From contig JAFRXY010000041.1 in assembly GCA_017441385.1 (NCBI GenBank), positions 1 through 64,000 on the forward strand: a stretch of DNA of 64,000 nt. Reading direction: 5' to 3'. The DNA is from Clostridia bacterium. GTDB taxonomy: Bacteria > Bacillota > Clostridia > Oscillospirales > Acutalibacteraceae. The notes below the pieces were generated by a model that worked only from the letters and a program-made list of their open reading frames with translations, did not search any database and was not told the origin of the DNA. Position numbers and translations under genes: made by a program. Below, in pieces: positions 26,101 through 38,842 of this stretch (position 1 is its first letter; each line of letters starts with the position of its first letter).

Positions 26101-27012
26101 CCCAACGGTCAGCCGCTTGACATCGTCCTCAATCCTCTGGGCGTTCCTTCCCGAATGAACATCGGACAGGTGCTCGAAGTGCACCTCGGAATGGCCGCAA
26201 AGTCACTCGGCTACAAGGTCATGACCCCTGTCTTCGACGGCGCTCACGAGAGCGACATCGTGGAAATGTTCGAAGAAGCCGGTCTTCCCACCGACGGCAA
26301 GACCGTTCTCTATGACGGACGCACTGGTGAACAGTTCGACAACCGCGTCACGGTGGGCTATATGTACTTCCTTAAGCTGCATCACCTCGTCGACGATAAG
26401 ATTCATGCCCGTTCCACCGGCCCTTACTCCCTTGTCACACAGCAGCCGCTCGGCGGTAAGGCACAGTTCGGCGGTCAGCGCTTCGGTGAAATGGAAGTCT
26501 GGGCGCTGGAAGCCTACGGCGCCGCCTATACCTTGCAGGAAATTCTCACCATCAAGTCGGACGACGTCGTGGGACGCGTCAAGACCTACGAAGCGATTAT
26601 CAAAGGACAGAACATTCCCAAGCCGGGCATTCCCGAATCCTTCAAGGTTCTTATCAAGGAACTCCAGTCTCTCGGTCTGGACGTAAAGGTGCTTGATGCC
26701 GATCAGAATGAAATCGACCTCAAACAGCATTTTGACGACGATGACGACGCCTATCTGCCGGATGAGGAAACCGAGCATATGTCCGACAACGTCGTGGACG
26801 AGGACGAGCTGGACGATCTCGGCTACAGCGAGGCGGACGACGACCTTCTTTCGGATGACGACGAAGACGAGCTTTCTTCACTTGCAAGCGCTTATATTGA
26901 AGCCGGTGCGGACGACGAGGACGAAGATGAAGATGACGATGATGATTTCAGCATCGACGAAATATTTGAAAGCGACGACAGTGACAATGCAGATTCAGAA
27001 GAACAGTTTTAA
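23194..27012 (+). CDS. rpoB: DNA-directed RNA polymerase beta subunit
   Basis: Catalytic-core subunit of RNA polymerase, 1272 residues. Landmarks include the N-terminal [23 protein letters not shown], the rifampicin pocket ([13 protein letters not shown] through [14 protein letters not shown], all wild-type residues), the PEGPNIGLI segment, GYNYEDA, and the C-terminal [10 protein letters not shown] (about 948) and [18 protein letters not shown]. After the normal end, residues from about 1180 form a strongly acidic, low-complexity tail of about 90 residues. GGAG precedes the ATG. rpoC follows after 12 bp. Confidence 0.98.
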   Translation: MVNVTKVQNGRNTRMSFSKITEVLEMPNLIEVQKNSYQWFLDRGLKEIFEDSSGIVDHTGNLLLEFIDFRINYEPKYTIKECKLRDTTYSATLYVTARLTNRETGYMSEQEVYMGEFPLMTPSGTFVINGAERVIVSQLVRSPGVYYKMEHDKSGKELFYTTVIPNRGAWLEYENDVNDVFYVRIDKNRKLPITTFIRSLGLSTNEDIYEYFGHDERIEQTIAKEATLTKEGIKNSDDACIEVFKKLRPGEPPTVETARNYIEDMFFNPHKYDISRVGRHKYNQKLCLGYRLVGHRVTKPIVNFFTGEIVAEAGEMINKAKAEEINNCGASVAFIQLENEKEIKIISNGMVDITEYVDFDVKAECGIEEKVSVVVLKDILDTCETDDEIKEAVIERKNELIPKHITRDDIFATVNYFNCVANGVGTLDDIDHLGNRRIRSVGELLQNQFRIGFARLEKGVREKMSINDIDKMTPTTLINSRPVNAAIKEFFGTSPLSQFMDQNNPLAELTHKRRLSALGPGGLSRDRAGFEVRDVHYSHYGRMCPIETPEGPNIGLISYLATYARINEYGFIEAPFRKVDKETGRVTDEVRYMSADVEDEFIVAQANEPLDENGHFIKPRATARFRGEFLEIEVNRIDYMDVSPKMLVSVATAMIPFLENDDANRALMGSNMQKQAVPLIRCEAPIVGTGMEYKAGVDSGNCVLAKHAGTVTYVCADEIRIKQDGSDEIDTYHIIKFMRSNQGNCFNQTPIVSYGEHVNEGDVIADGPSTQNGEISLGKNVLIGFMTWEGYNYEDAVLLNEKIVRDDVFTSIHIAEFETEARDTKLGPENITSDIPNVSDDALKNLDEEGIVHIGAEVHAGDILVGKVTPKGETELTAEERLLRAIFGEKAREVRDTSLKVPHGESGIVVDVQVFTKENCDELSPGVNKVVRVYLAQKRKISVGDKMAGRHGNKGVVSRILPVEDMPFLPNGQPLDIVLNPLGVPSRMNIGQVLEVHLGMAAKSLGYKVMTPVFDGAHESDIVEMFEEAGLPTDGKTVLYDGRTGEQFDNRVTVGYMYFLKLHHLVDDKIHARSTGPYSLVTQQPLGGKAQFGGQRFGEMEVWALEAYGAAYTLQEILTIKSDDVVGRVKTYEAIIKGQNIPKPGIPESFKVLIKELQSLGLDVKVLDADQNEIDLKQHFDDDDDAYLPDEETEHMSDNVVDEDELDDLGYSEADDDLLSDDDEDELSSLASAYIEAGADDEDEDEDDDDDFSIDEIFESDDSDNADSEEQF

Positions 27013-27024
27013 GGGGGACCGCAG

Positions 27025-30573
<3,549 letters not shown>

Positions 30574-30618
30574 GTTATTGCATTTTATATTTATTTTTAT
30601 CGAAAGTGGGAGTTATTG

Positions 30619-31050
30619 ATGAAAGATAACAATCAGACAGTTCCCGACGTTGCGGAGGAAGCCTCCACTGAGGAAGTCAAAACGGAACCCAATGCCGAAG
30701 TTGTGCAAAACGACATAGATATGCTCCACAGCATTACCGAAAAGTATGATCTTACTGTCCTTGAGAAAAAGATCATCAACAAGATCGTTTCCCTGCTCGA
30801 AACCAAGCAGATGCGCAATGTCCTTCCGAAACAGAACATCGGTGATTCCGTGTTCAAAATGTATTCCTCCGACGAGGAGCCGACTGAATTCCTGGTGGAC
30901 AGAGTGGAATTCGACGATTACGGCTGGAATCTTGTCAGCTATGAGAAATTCGGCACATCTGAGGTTGAATTCATTTTCAGCGAAAGAGATTACAATCAGT
31001 TCTTCTTTGATACTGCGGAAAATGCAAAGAAACACTACAACAAGAAATAA
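30619..31050 (+). CDS. small acidic protein of unknown function after rpoC
   Basis: A 144-residue protein I do not recognise. The first 40 residues are mostly acidic and low in complexity, then a folded-looking domain has many aromatic residues (VDRVEFDDYGWNLV, FIFSERDYNQFFFDTAENA). No membrane segment, signal peptide or cysteine is present. GGGAG lies ahead of the ATG; the frame also has a TTG one codon earlier. It starts 45 bp after rpoC with no terminator between, so it may be co-transcribed with RNA polymerase. The next element is the metG T-box. Confidence 0.75.
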   Translation: MKDNNQTVPDVAEEASTEEVKTEPNAEVVQNDIDMLHSITEKYDLTVLEKKIINKIVSLLETKQMRNVLPKQNIGDSVFKMYSSDEEPTEFLVDRVEFDDYGWNLVSYEKFGTSEVEFIFSERDYNQFFFDTAENAKKHYNKK

Positions 31051-31052
31051 GG

Positions 31053-31190
31053 CTTAATCGTGAGGGCGCGTTACAGCGCGGAAGTATCATTGATTTCACG
31101 ATTAAGTCGGCAGCGAATCAAAGGTGGTAACAGAAGCGTCCGCTCTCGTCCTTTTTTCGGGAAGAAACGGGCGCTTCAATCCTATTTTTT
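31053..31190 (+). promoter_or_regulatory. compact T-box leader of metG
   Basis: The conserved T-box core is plain: AAAGGTGGTAACAG (31120-31133), whose TGGT can pair with an uncharged tRNA ACCA end, then CTCTCGTCCTTTT, where CCTTT pairs back with AAAGG to form the antiterminator. The competing terminator is GAAGCGTCCG (31133-31142) with CGGGCGCTTC (31168-31177) followed by CTATTTTTT. Upstream, Stem I is very short: an 11-bp perfect helix (31053-31063 with 31096-31106) around GTGAG, a 4-bp inner helix and GGAAGTATCATTG. No Stem II/III is obvious. No AUG exists in the leader, so the methionine specifier expected for metG is missing. Confidence 0.75.
31133..31190 (+). terminator. regulated terminator of the metG T-box
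   Basis: A 10-bp stem with one G-U pair (31133-31142 with 31168-31177) followed by AATCCTATTTTTT. Its 5' arm lies inside the antiterminator, so the two structures exclude each other. Confidence 0.75.
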
Positions 31191-31208
31191 GAAAGGATGT
31201 TGATCATT

Positions 31209-33191
31209 ATGTGTCAGCATAACAATAAAGAAAAATATTACATTACAACCCCGATCTACTATCCCTCCGGCAATCCCCATATCGGCCACTGCTATACAAC
31301 CGTCGCGTGCGACACGCTGGCAAGATACAAAAGAGCCAAGGGATACGACGTAATGTTCCTCACCGGCACCGACGAACACGGACAGAAAATCGAAGACAAG
31401 GCAAAGGAAGCCGGACTTACTCCGCAGGAATATGTGGACGGCATTGTGGCCAACTTCAAGAAACTCTGGGAATTCATGGGTATTACCTATGACAGATTCA
31501 TCCGCACAACCGACGATTACCACATGGAATCGGTGCAGAAAATATTCAGGGAGCTTTACGACAGAGGTTACATTTACAAGGGTGAATACAAGGGCAAATA
31601 CTGCAAGCCCTGCGAGAGCTTCTGGACGGAATCACAGCTGGTGGACGGCAAGTGCCCCGACTGCGGCAGAGATGTCACTGACGCTTCGGAAGAGGCGTAT
31701 TTCTTCAAGCTGTCGGAGTTTTCCGATCGTCTGGAAAAACTGCTTACCGAAACCGATTTCCTCCAGCCGCAGACCCGTGTCAATGAGATGGTCAACAACT
31801 TCATCAAGCCCGGACTCGACGACCTCTGCGTTTCCAGAACCAGCTTCAAATGGGGCGTTCCGGTGGATTTTGATGAGGGACATGTGGTCTACGTCTGGAT
31901 TGACGCTCTTTCCAACTATATTACCGCCCTTGGCTATCAAAACGGCAAATACAGCGATTTTGACAAATACTGGCCGGCTGACGTGCATGTGATGGCAAAG
32001 GAGATTATCCGTTTCCATTCCCTGATCTGGCCGGCGATTCTCATGGCGCTGGAGCTTCCCCTTCCCAAGAAGGTCTACGGTCACGGCTGGATCAATTTCG
32101 GCGGCAAGAAGATGGGCAAGTCCACCGGCAACGTCGTTGACCCCTTTATTCTCGGCGACCGTTACGGCGTTGACGCCGTCAGATACCACATTCTGCGCGA
32201 GATGCCTTTCGGCGGCGACTGTGATTTCAGCAACGAGAACATGATCCGGCGCATCAATTCCGATCTGGCGAACGACCTCGGTAACCTCGTTTCCAGAAGC
32301 GTCGCAATGGCGCAGAAATATTTCGGCGATAACATGACCCGCAAGTTTACGCCCGATCCGGCTCAGGACGACGAATTTGTCAATCTGGTCAAGGCGATGC
32401 CCTCGGTCGTGGAGAAGAATCTCGATGAATTGCAGTTCTCTGTCGCGCTCACTGAGATTTTCAAGGTAATTGCCGCCGCCAACAAGTACATTGACGTGAC
32501 CACTCCGTGGATTCTCGGCAAGGACGAGGCCAGCAAGCCCAGACTTTCCACCGTCATGTATAATCTGCTGGAAACCATCAGAATTATCAGCATTGTGCTT
32601 CATCCCTTCATGCCCACCACCATGCCCAAGGTGCAGTCGCTGCTTAACCTTACGGAGGAACAGACCGCATGGGACAGCATTTACACCTTTGGTGTGCTGC
32701 CTGAAACGGTGACTGTTTCCAAGAGCACTCCCCTCTTCCCCAGAATCGACGTGGAAAAGGAGATCGCCGAACTTGACGCAATTACCGCAGCGAGCAAAAA
32801 GGCAGCAGAAGCACCTGCCAAGCCGAAATTTGAAGTGGAAGGCATCGCGACACAGATCGGCATTGAGGACTTTGGCAAGGTTGATCTCAGAGTGGCAAAG
32901 ATCGTGGAATGTGAGCCGGTCAAGCGTTCCAAGAAGCTGCTGAAACTCACCCTCGACGACGGCACCGGAACGCCCAGAACCGTAGCAAGCGGTATCTCCC
33001 AGTGGTACACCCCCGACGATCTCAAGGGCAGAAGCGTACTCTTTGTTGCCAACCTGAAGCCTGCCAAGCTCTGCGGTGTGGAGAGCAACGGCATGATTCT
33101 CGCCGCCGACAACGGATTTGACGCTGACGGCAAAGAGGATGTAAAGGTTATTTTTGTAGACGGGCTCAACCCCGGCGCAAAAATCCACTAA
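31209..33191 (+). CDS. metG: methionyl-tRNA synthetase with C-terminal tRNA-binding domain
   Basis: Charges tRNA-Met, 660 residues. The class I HIGH motif is PHIGH (23-27); the zinc knuckle uses CKPC (about 132) and CPDC (about 149); the KMSKS loop is KKMGKS (about 299), a common variant. Residues from about 551 form the Trbp111-like EMAP domain (FGKVDLRVAKI to LAADNGFDADG) that dimerises and binds tRNA. The ATG at 31209 is preferred; AAAGGA lies 11 bases upstream, and an earlier in-frame ATG would overlap that site. The gene is preceded by the T-box. Confidence 0.97.
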   Translation: MCQHNNKEKYYITTPIYYPSGNPHIGHCYTTVACDTLARYKRAKGYDVMFLTGTDEHGQKIEDKAKEAGLTPQEYVDGIVANFKKLWEFMGITYDRFIRTTDDYHMESVQKIFRELYDRGYIYKGEYKGKYCKPCESFWTESQLVDGKCPDCGRDVTDASEEAYFFKLSEFSDRLEKLLTETDFLQPQTRVNEMVNNFIKPGLDDLCVSRTSFKWGVPVDFDEGHVVYVWIDALSNYITALGYQNGKYSDFDKYWPADVHVMAKEIIRFHSLIWPAILMALELPLPKKVYGHGWINFGGKKMGKSTGNVVDPFILGDRYGVDAVRYHILREMPFGGDCDFSNENMIRRINSDLANDLGNLVSRSVAMAQKYFGDNMTRKFTPDPAQDDEFVNLVKAMPSVVEKNLDELQFSVALTEIFKVIAAANKYIDVTTPWILGKDEASKPRLSTVMYNLLETIRIISIVLHPFMPTTMPKVQSLLNLTEEQTAWDSIYTFGVLPETVTVSKSTPLFPRIDVEKEIAELDAITAASKKAAEAPAKPKFEVEGIATQIGIEDFGKVDLRVAKIVECEPVKRSKKLLKLTLDDGTGTPRTVASGISQWYTPDDLKGRSVLFVANLKPAKLCGVESNGMILAADNGFDADGKEDVKVIFVDGLNPGAKIH

Positions 33192-33223
33192 GATTTCAAC
33201 AATCATTCACATTGAATTATAAC

Positions 33224-33259
33224 GATACCATGTCGAGCGCTAATGTTCGACATGGTATC
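33224..33259 (+). terminator. hairpin after metG
   Basis: A perfect 13-bp inverted repeat (33224-33236 with 33247-33259), 32 bp past the stop. The following TGCTTTAC is a poor T-tract, so termination may be partial and the next gene may be read through. Confidence 0.6.
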
Positions 33260-33279
33260 TGCTTTACGGTGAACAAATC

Positions 33280-34416
33280 ATGAATGTATTTCTTATTTTT
33301 ATTGTCCTGTTTTTTATCATGGGAATCACCGGTCTTTCCTACCTTTTCAGGAAAATTTACAGTGCGGTGACATACTTCTTCCCAAAAATCAAAAAGACAA
33401 TCATAATCTTCCTCTCATTGGGAATATTGACCGCTGCGGTTGTACCGGCGTATTTCTCGTTGGTGGTATGGTTTATCGTAATGATGCATTTTATTGTATT
33501 TCTTATCATATCGGATGCAGCTGTAATCATTGTCAAAAAATTCTGCAAAGGCAAAAACATACGATTCCCAGACTGGATTCAATTCGCTTACCGTTCTGGC
33601 GCGGCCGCTTTGGCTATGACCGCCCTTTTATTCGTGTACGCCAGATACAACATGTATCACGTTATCCGCACCGAATACGACGTGACACTGGAGAAGCAGC
33701 TTTCACAGCCTTTCACCGTCGTGATGATTGCCGACCTGCATTACGGGCTGTCTCTCGACGCGGATCAGCTGCGGACTGTGGCCGATTCCATTCAAAATGA
33801 ATCGCCCGACGCGGTCATCTTCTGCGGCGACATGGTAGACGAAAATTCGACGCCGGAAGGATTGAAGGAAGCGTTTTCCATTCTCGGTACAATTGAAAGC
33901 AGATTCGGAAATTATTACGTTTACGGCAATCACGACAGAAGCAAATACACGGAAAGAGCCAAAATTACCGACTTACAGCTCACCGACGCCATAGAAGGCA
34001 ACGGAATTGCGATACTGAACGATCAGATCGTCACACTAAACGACGATGTGGTGCTTGTGGGACGCGCCGACCTTCTTGCTTCCGGAGGCAGCCGAAAGAG
34101 CATCGACGAACTTCTCGGGGAAACAGACAGATCAAAGGCCGTCATTGTAGCCGATCATGAACCGGCTGATTATGACAGTCTGGAGAAGGCAGGTTGCGAT
34201 CTCGTGCTGTCAGGTCACACACACGGCGGTCAGATATTTCCGCTCGGCTTCTTCAATGACCTCATTGATTTCAGCGAACTGAATTACGGTTATAAGAAGC
34301 AGGGCAATCTTCACGCTGTGGTCACATCCGGCGTTGCCGGCTGGGGATTCGATATCCGCACGGAGCATCATTCTGAATATGTTGTCATTCACATGACCGG
34401 AAAACAATCCGGTTGA
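33280..34416 (+). CDS. membrane-anchored metallophosphoesterase (YkuE/YaeI-like)
   Basis: A 378-residue protein. About four hydrophobic segments fill the first 130 residues, followed by a calcineurin-like catalytic domain with every motif intact: MIADLHYG, FCGDMVDE, YVYGNHDR, VADHEPAD and LSGHTHGGQ. Related proteins act on lipid-linked phosphates at the envelope (UDP-diacylglucosamine or similar), though the substrate here is unknown. Starts 20 bp after the metG hairpin with a weak site (GGTG) before its ATG. The complete active site contrasts with the degraded phosphoesterases at the other end of the window. Confidence 0.85.
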   Translation: MNVFLIFIVLFFIMGITGLSYLFRKIYSAVTYFFPKIKKTIIIFLSLGILTAAVVPAYFSLVVWFIVMMHFIVFLIISDAAVIIVKKFCKGKNIRFPDWIQFAYRSGAAALAMTALLFVYARYNMYHVIRTEYDVTLEKQLSQPFTVVMIADLHYGLSLDADQLRTVADSIQNESPDAVIFCGDMVDENSTPEGLKEAFSILGTIESRFGNYYVYGNHDRSKYTERAKITDLQLTDAIEGNGIAILNDQIVTLNDDVVLVGRADLLASGGSRKSIDELLGETDRSKAVIVADHEPADYDSLEKAGCDLVLSGHTHGGQIFPLGFFNDLIDFSELNYGYKKQGNLHAVVTSGVAGWGFDIRTEHHSEYVVIHMTGKQSG

Positions 34417-34543
34417 AAGAACGCATCGCACATCAATAAACAATCTATCCTGAAATACCTCCTCATTAAAGAAGCCAAATACAAATTCAGCAACAGCTGA
34501 AAGAAATCTTCCGATAATTTTTCAATAATATTTCAAAAATATA

Positions 34544-34572
34544 TTGAATTAATTAAAAAAACATGGTAAAAT
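34544..34572 (+). promoter_or_regulatory. promoter of the GT-C-like membrane gene
   Basis: TTGAAT (34544-34549), 17 bp, TAAAAT (34567-34572), about 64 bp before the ATG, in an AT-rich gap that shows no other feature. Confidence 0.6.
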
Positions 34573-34635
34573 TAACATGTTAATTGCGTTTTCAGCAAAT
34601 AACATCTATCATTATTCTTGGAAGGTGAGTTTTTC

Positions 34636-36096
34636 ATGTCTAAGGCAAAAAAAAAGCTGCGTGAAGACAATCGCATAGACAACTGGTCTTATCTATGGAT
34701 GGCAATGTTCACTGCGGCAGGCTATTTTCTGTTCAACGTACTATACAGCTTCTTTGGTTCCTTTGTGCTGAAAATCATTTCGGCAGTCATTATTGTACTG
34801 CTGATAGGCGGTCTGCTTTATTCAAAATGGAAGAAAACAGACAGTGAACGAAAGACGATTTATGTGATCCTGTTTATTTCCATTATTCTCAGGCTGTGCT
34901 ATGTGATTATCACTTCCGGAGCCCCCATGTCGGGTACGGATTATGAATTATTCACTGACGTACAGACTAATCTGACGCTGCCGGAAACATTCCAGCCGCT
35001 TTACTACATTGTCGCGGGATTTATTTACAACGGAAGCGCTATGATCGGATTCACCCAGCCCTACGCTCTTGATATTGTACGTGTATGCACCGAATACATG
35101 GGTATTGTAGCCGCTATCGCGGTTTATTACATTCTGTGTGAAATAGAGGCAAACGACACCTCGGTATACATGGGAACAGCTATCATCGCTTTCCATCCCG
35201 GATTAATCAGACTGGGCGGGGAGATCAGTCCCTTGCTGCCAATGATTGCGGTTTTGTGTCTTGGCCTTATGTTCCTTACAAGGTGGAACAACTTTACTGA
35301 CGGATTCGATTTCATATTTATGAGCGTGTCTTTCGGTCTTGCAACAATGCTGCATATGTCTGTATTGATTTTCCTGCCGGTTATCGCTGTTCTGGTCATC
35401 ATCAATATGGTGAGGGTTTTGAAGCGTAAAAACGCCGCAAATATTATTTCTTCCTCTGTCCAGACAATCGGAGGCGTCGGAGCATGGGCCATTCTCAGCT
35501 TCGCCTATCCGGTCAGAAATATTCTGTCCGGCAAGGATCCCGGTTTCTCACAGCTCATCCGCACCCCTGAAAGCACTGCGGATTTCAACACAAAGTTTCT
35601 CTCCTTCTCTATGAAGGAACTGATGGATGTATTCGTATCTCCCAAAGATACCAATGCGTGGATTTATCTGGTAAAGTCTTCCGTTTTCGGTAATCTCACA
35701 CAAAAGGATGTCGAACTCGATATCGTTATTCTTCGCGTATTCATAGGCATTGCTTTTCTCTCGGCTGCCATTTCAGGACTTTCAATTCTTGGAAGCATGA
35801 TTGCAAGAGCTGACTCCAAAAAGAAAGTCAACATCTGGACACTGATCACATTGTCCGCCTGTGCTATCGCTTTCTTTATCATTCAGAACCTCGGTTCAGA
35901 CAGCGCGGAAACCATGGATTTCAGAGTGGTTCCTGTTATTCTGCCCCTTGGTGTTTTAATGCTTTGCAATGGTATCAAGGTTCTCAGTGTCAAGAAGAAG
36001 CTCAGCTTTGTTTCTCAGATTTTCTATCTGATGACAACGGTAATTTGTTTTGCTTTCTGCATCGGGTGTGTGGCATACGGCTGTTGGTTTATCTGA
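34636..36096 (+). CDS. polytopic membrane protein, possible GT-C glycosyltransferase
   Basis: A 486-residue protein with a short basic N-terminus and about eleven hydrophobic segments. The first external loop holds an acidic pair (SGTDYELFTDVQTN), and FQPLYYIVAGFIYNG resembles the HPPLYY segment of family-39-type glycosyltransferases that use lipid-linked sugars. That resemblance, with the membrane layout, is the basis for the call; no decisive motif is seen. The ATG is set by GGAAGGTGAG eight bases upstream. It precedes degV by 54 bp and could be in one transcript. Confidence 0.55.
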   Translation: MSKAKKKLREDNRIDNWSYLWMAMFTAAGYFLFNVLYSFFGSFVLKIISAVIIVLLIGGLLYSKWKKTDSERKTIYVILFISIILRLCYVIITSGAPMSGTDYELFTDVQTNLTLPETFQPLYYIVAGFIYNGSAMIGFTQPYALDIVRVCTEYMGIVAAIAVYYILCEIEANDTSVYMGTAIIAFHPGLIRLGGEISPLLPMIAVLCLGLMFLTRWNNFTDGFDFIFMSVSFGLATMLHMSVLIFLPVIAVLVIINMVRVLKRKNAANIISSSVQTIGGVGAWAILSFAYPVRNILSGKDPGFSQLIRTPESTADFNTKFLSFSMKELMDVFVSPKDTNAWIYLVKSSVFGNLTQKDVELDIVILRVFIGIAFLSAAISGLSILGSMIARADSKKKVNIWTLITLSACAIAFFIIQNLGSDSAETMDFRVVPVILPLGVLMLCNGIKVLSVKKKLSFVSQIFYLMTTVICFAFCIGCVAYGCWFI

Positions 36097-36150
36097 TGAA
36101 TATCAGGTTTGTATTTGCATAAATGATTCTATTTATAAGGTGATTTAAAA

Positions 36151-36999
36151 ATGTCCAAAAAAATCAAAATTGTCGCTGATTCCACATGCGACATTTCGCC
36201 TGAACTGCAACAGAAATACGGTATTGAAATTCACCCCTTCATTGTCAATCTCGGCGAAAAAAGCTACAGGGACGGCGTGGATATCGCTACCTCCGATATT
36301 CTGAAATATTACAGAGATACAGGCAATGTGTCAAAAACAGCCGCCGCTTCTCCCAGCGAGTACGAAGCAATGTTCAGACAATGGAACTCCGACGAGTATG
36401 ATGTGCTGTTCTTTACCATCAGCAGCGGCTTCTCATCGGCTTATGCCAACGCACGCCTTGCCGCCGAGGAACTCGACAACATTTATGTTGTCGAATCCGC
36501 GAATCTTTCCACCGGTATACTTCTCGTCGTTCTGGCAGCCGCAGACATGATTGAAAGCGGTATGACCGCAAAGGAAATTGCGGAAAAGATTCCGGAAATA
36601 ACGCCGAAGGTACGTGCCAGCTTTGTGATAGATACTCTTGAATTTCTCTGGAAAGGCGGAAGATGTTCCGGAGTGGCCGCACTCGGAGCAAATCTCCTGA
36701 AACTGAAACCCTGCATTGAAGTGATCGACGGAGGCATGTCAGTCGGCAAGAAGTACCGCGGCAATATCGACAAGGTCATTCCGCAGTACATAAAGGACAG
36801 ACTTGCATCCACACCGAATGTGGTTCGCAGAAGGGTATTCATCACTCACACATTTGACGACAGAGCGCCGGTAGAAGCAGCCTTGAAGCAGGCGAGGGAT
36901 TCCGGCATGTTTGACGAAGTGCTTGAAACCAGAGCCGGCTGCACCATCTACAGCCATTGCGGCCCCAATACACTTGGAATACTCTATATCGAGCAATAA
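36151..36999 (+). CDS. DegV family fatty-acid-binding protein, copy 1
   Basis: A 282-residue DegV/FakB-type protein, which binds one fatty acid and in FakAB systems presents it to a kinase. Family marks: KIVADSTCDISPEL at the start, the TSDILKYYRDTG and KTAAASPSEYEAMF segments (the TSxPS-type region), FTISSGFSSAY, NLSTG and the final HCGPNTLGI. No FakA kinase lies nearby. AAGGTG precedes the ATG. A second member occurs at 58 kb. Confidence 0.9.
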   Translation: MSKKIKIVADSTCDISPELQQKYGIEIHPFIVNLGEKSYRDGVDIATSDILKYYRDTGNVSKTAAASPSEYEAMFRQWNSDEYDVLFFTISSGFSSAYANARLAAEELDNIYVVESANLSTGILLVVLAAADMIESGMTAKEIAEKIPEITPKVRASFVIDTLEFLWKGGRCSGVAALGANLLKLKPCIEVIDGGMSVGKKYRGNIDKVIPQYIKDRLASTPNVVRRRVFITHTFDDRAPVEAALKQARDSGMFDEVLETRAGCTIYSHCGPNTLGILYIEQ

Positions 37000-37005
37000 T
37001 AATAT

Positions 37006-37051
37006 AAGCGCCATGCCTGATCGGATTGATCCTGCATGGCGCTTCTTTTTT
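37006..37051 (+). terminator. terminator of the first degV
   Basis: A perfect 11-bp stem (37006-37016 with 37034-37044) followed by CTTTTTTG on the plus strand. It lies between convergent genes; the minus-strand side has a weaker T-tract. Confidence 0.85.
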
Positions 37052-37058
37052 GATAAAA

Positions 37059-38807
37059 TCAGTCTTCTTCTTCTTTGCCAAGGCTGACGACAACATTGAT
37101 CATGCTGCCCGCCTGAATCTTTTTGCCGGGTTCTATGCCGTTAAGTCGAATGATCTTGCCGCTTTCCACATCATCGCTGTATTCTTCCGCCTGATCGCCC
37201 AACAGGAGTCCCGCTTTCTCCAATTCTTTGGAAGCCTCCTCGACATTCTTGCCGATGATGTTCGGCACGGTGCGCATTTTGGAGCCTTTGCTCACCACAA
37301 CGCTGATAGCCGTGTTCTTGGTAACGGTGGAACCGGCTTCCACGGATTGCGAAATGATTCTGCCTTCCTCATAGGTTTCATCATAAACTTCTTCCGAAAG
37401 TCTGATGTAGAAATTGCTGTACTTCTCATTGCCGTCCACATTGCTCCATTTCTTGTTGACAAGATTCGGAACTCTGTAAAGGACTGTCGCCTCCGATTCG
37501 GTACCGTCCGCCTGCGATGAAACATAGGTAGTCGGATCATCATCCTCTGTCTTATCCTTGTTCATCATGGGAATGACGATGAGATTCAGGCATATCAGAG
37601 CAATGACGCCTATCACAACAAACCCGATAAGACCTGAGATAATGCCGTATTTGTAGGGAGAAATCTCCGGCTCGTCATCATCGTCATCGTAATCGCGTGC
37701 TGAACGGTTCATCTGGGCGGAAGCGGCCGGCATGGTGGAACGGACGGGCTGCGGATAGGCGGGTTCGTCCACATACCTTTCGCCATAGGAAGGAGCGGAA
37801 ACCGGCGCGGCGGGAGCGGGTGCAGCCGGAGCGGGTTTGGCCTCCGTCCGGCGGGGCACGGGATTGGTCAGCTGATTTTTCAGTTCCTCCATGGAATGGG
37901 TACGGGTTTCAATATTCACCTGCAAACCGCCCGCCAGCGCGGTAACGACATGGGTGGGAATATTCTGGGCAACGTCGGCCGGCATATTCAGCCGGGGTTC
38001 ATAGGAACGGGACACCGCGTCAGGCGGTCTTTTGCCGGTGAGAGCGTAGAACAGCACGGCGCACATGGCATAAACGTCTGTCCACTTGCCCTTCTTTCCT
38101 TCAAGAGAATACTGCTCGATCGCGCTGAATCCGTCGTAGAATTCGGCGGTAAGCTCGGTTTCGGCAAGATGAGCGTCCGGACTGCCGAAGCCCTGCAGCT
38201 TCAGCGTACCGCTGCGGGTCATAATGATATTCTCAGGGCATATTCCGAAATGCACCAGTCCTATCGAATGCGCTGAATTGACAGTGGAAATGAGCGGGAG
38301 AAACAGCGGCCTTGTTTCTTCCCAAGTAAACCTTCTGGCACGCTTGATGATTTCGTCAAGCGGCTTCCCGTCGACATATTCATAAACAATGTAGGCCGTC
38401 TTGTTCGCCTCAAACATATCCACAACCGGAACTATGGAAGGCAGGCTGGACAGCTTTGTAAGCGCTCTGCCTATTTCCATGAAGTCCTGTAAATAATCCT
38501 GAAAAACCAGTTTGTTTCCGGAGGCTATAATGATATTGTTGTCGTCCTTGACACGTGAGCAAAGAGTCTTCGGGAGGTACTCTCTCACAGTAACCTTCTT
38601 ATTTGCGCTGACATCATAACCGATATATGTGACTCCTTCGCCGTTGGCGCTGAGGTGCTTACCTATAATAAATCTTTCTTTAAGCACTGTACCGGGTTCA
38701 AGATAGGGCAATACCTGGGGCGTACCCTCCACATAGCCGCATTTCGGACACTCCATCGAAGCGCCCTTATTACTCATGCAGCCAAGGCACAGACCTTTGA
38801 ATTCCAT
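37059..38807 (-). CDS. PASTA-domain Ser/Thr pseudokinase receptor
   Basis: A 582-residue membrane protein. Order: a zinc-ribbon-like pair (CLGC 7-10, CPKC 20-23); a kinase-fold domain (about 42-310); a Pro/Ala-rich linker; one membrane span (about 387-418); two extracellular PASTA repeats (about 450-580) expected to sense cell-wall material. The kinase fold lacks key residues: the VAIK lysine is Arg (VTVREYLP, Arg75), HRD is HFG (186-188), so the catalytic Asp is Gly, and DFG is GFG (206-208), so the metal-binding Asp is Gly. PEN (191-193) and the late helix motifs remain. It is therefore probably a signalling scaffold rather than an active kinase. AAAGGAG precedes the ATG. Confidence 0.88.
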   Translation of the reverse strand: MEFKGLCLGCMSNKGASMECPKCGYVEGTPQVLPYLEPGTVLKERFIIGKHLSANGEGVTYIGYDVSANKKVTVREYLPKTLCSRVKDDNNIIIASGNKLVFQDYLQDFMEIGRALTKLSSLPSIVPVVDMFEANKTAYIVYEYVDGKPLDEIIKRARRFTWEETRPLFLPLISTVNSAHSIGLVHFGICPENIIMTRSGTLKLQGFGSPDAHLAETELTAEFYDGFSAIEQYSLEGKKGKWTDVYAMCAVLFYALTGKRPPDAVSRSYEPRLNMPADVAQNIPTHVVTALAGGLQVNIETRTHSMEELKNQLTNPVPRRTEAKPAPAAPAPAAPVSAPSYGERYVDEPAYPQPVRSTMPAASAQMNRSARDYDDDDDEPEISPYKYGIISGLIGFVVIGVIALICLNLIVIPMMNKDKTEDDDPTTYVSSQADGTESEATVLYRVPNLVNKKWSNVDGNEKYSNFYIRLSEEVYDETYEEGRIISQSVEAGSTVTKNTAISVVVSKGSKMRTVPNIIGKNVEEASKELEKAGLLLGDQAEEYSDDVESGKIIRLNGIEPGKKIQAGSMINVVVSLGKEEED

Positions 38808-38842
38808 TGAAATCTCTCCTTTAGTATCATGCTGTCAAAGTA

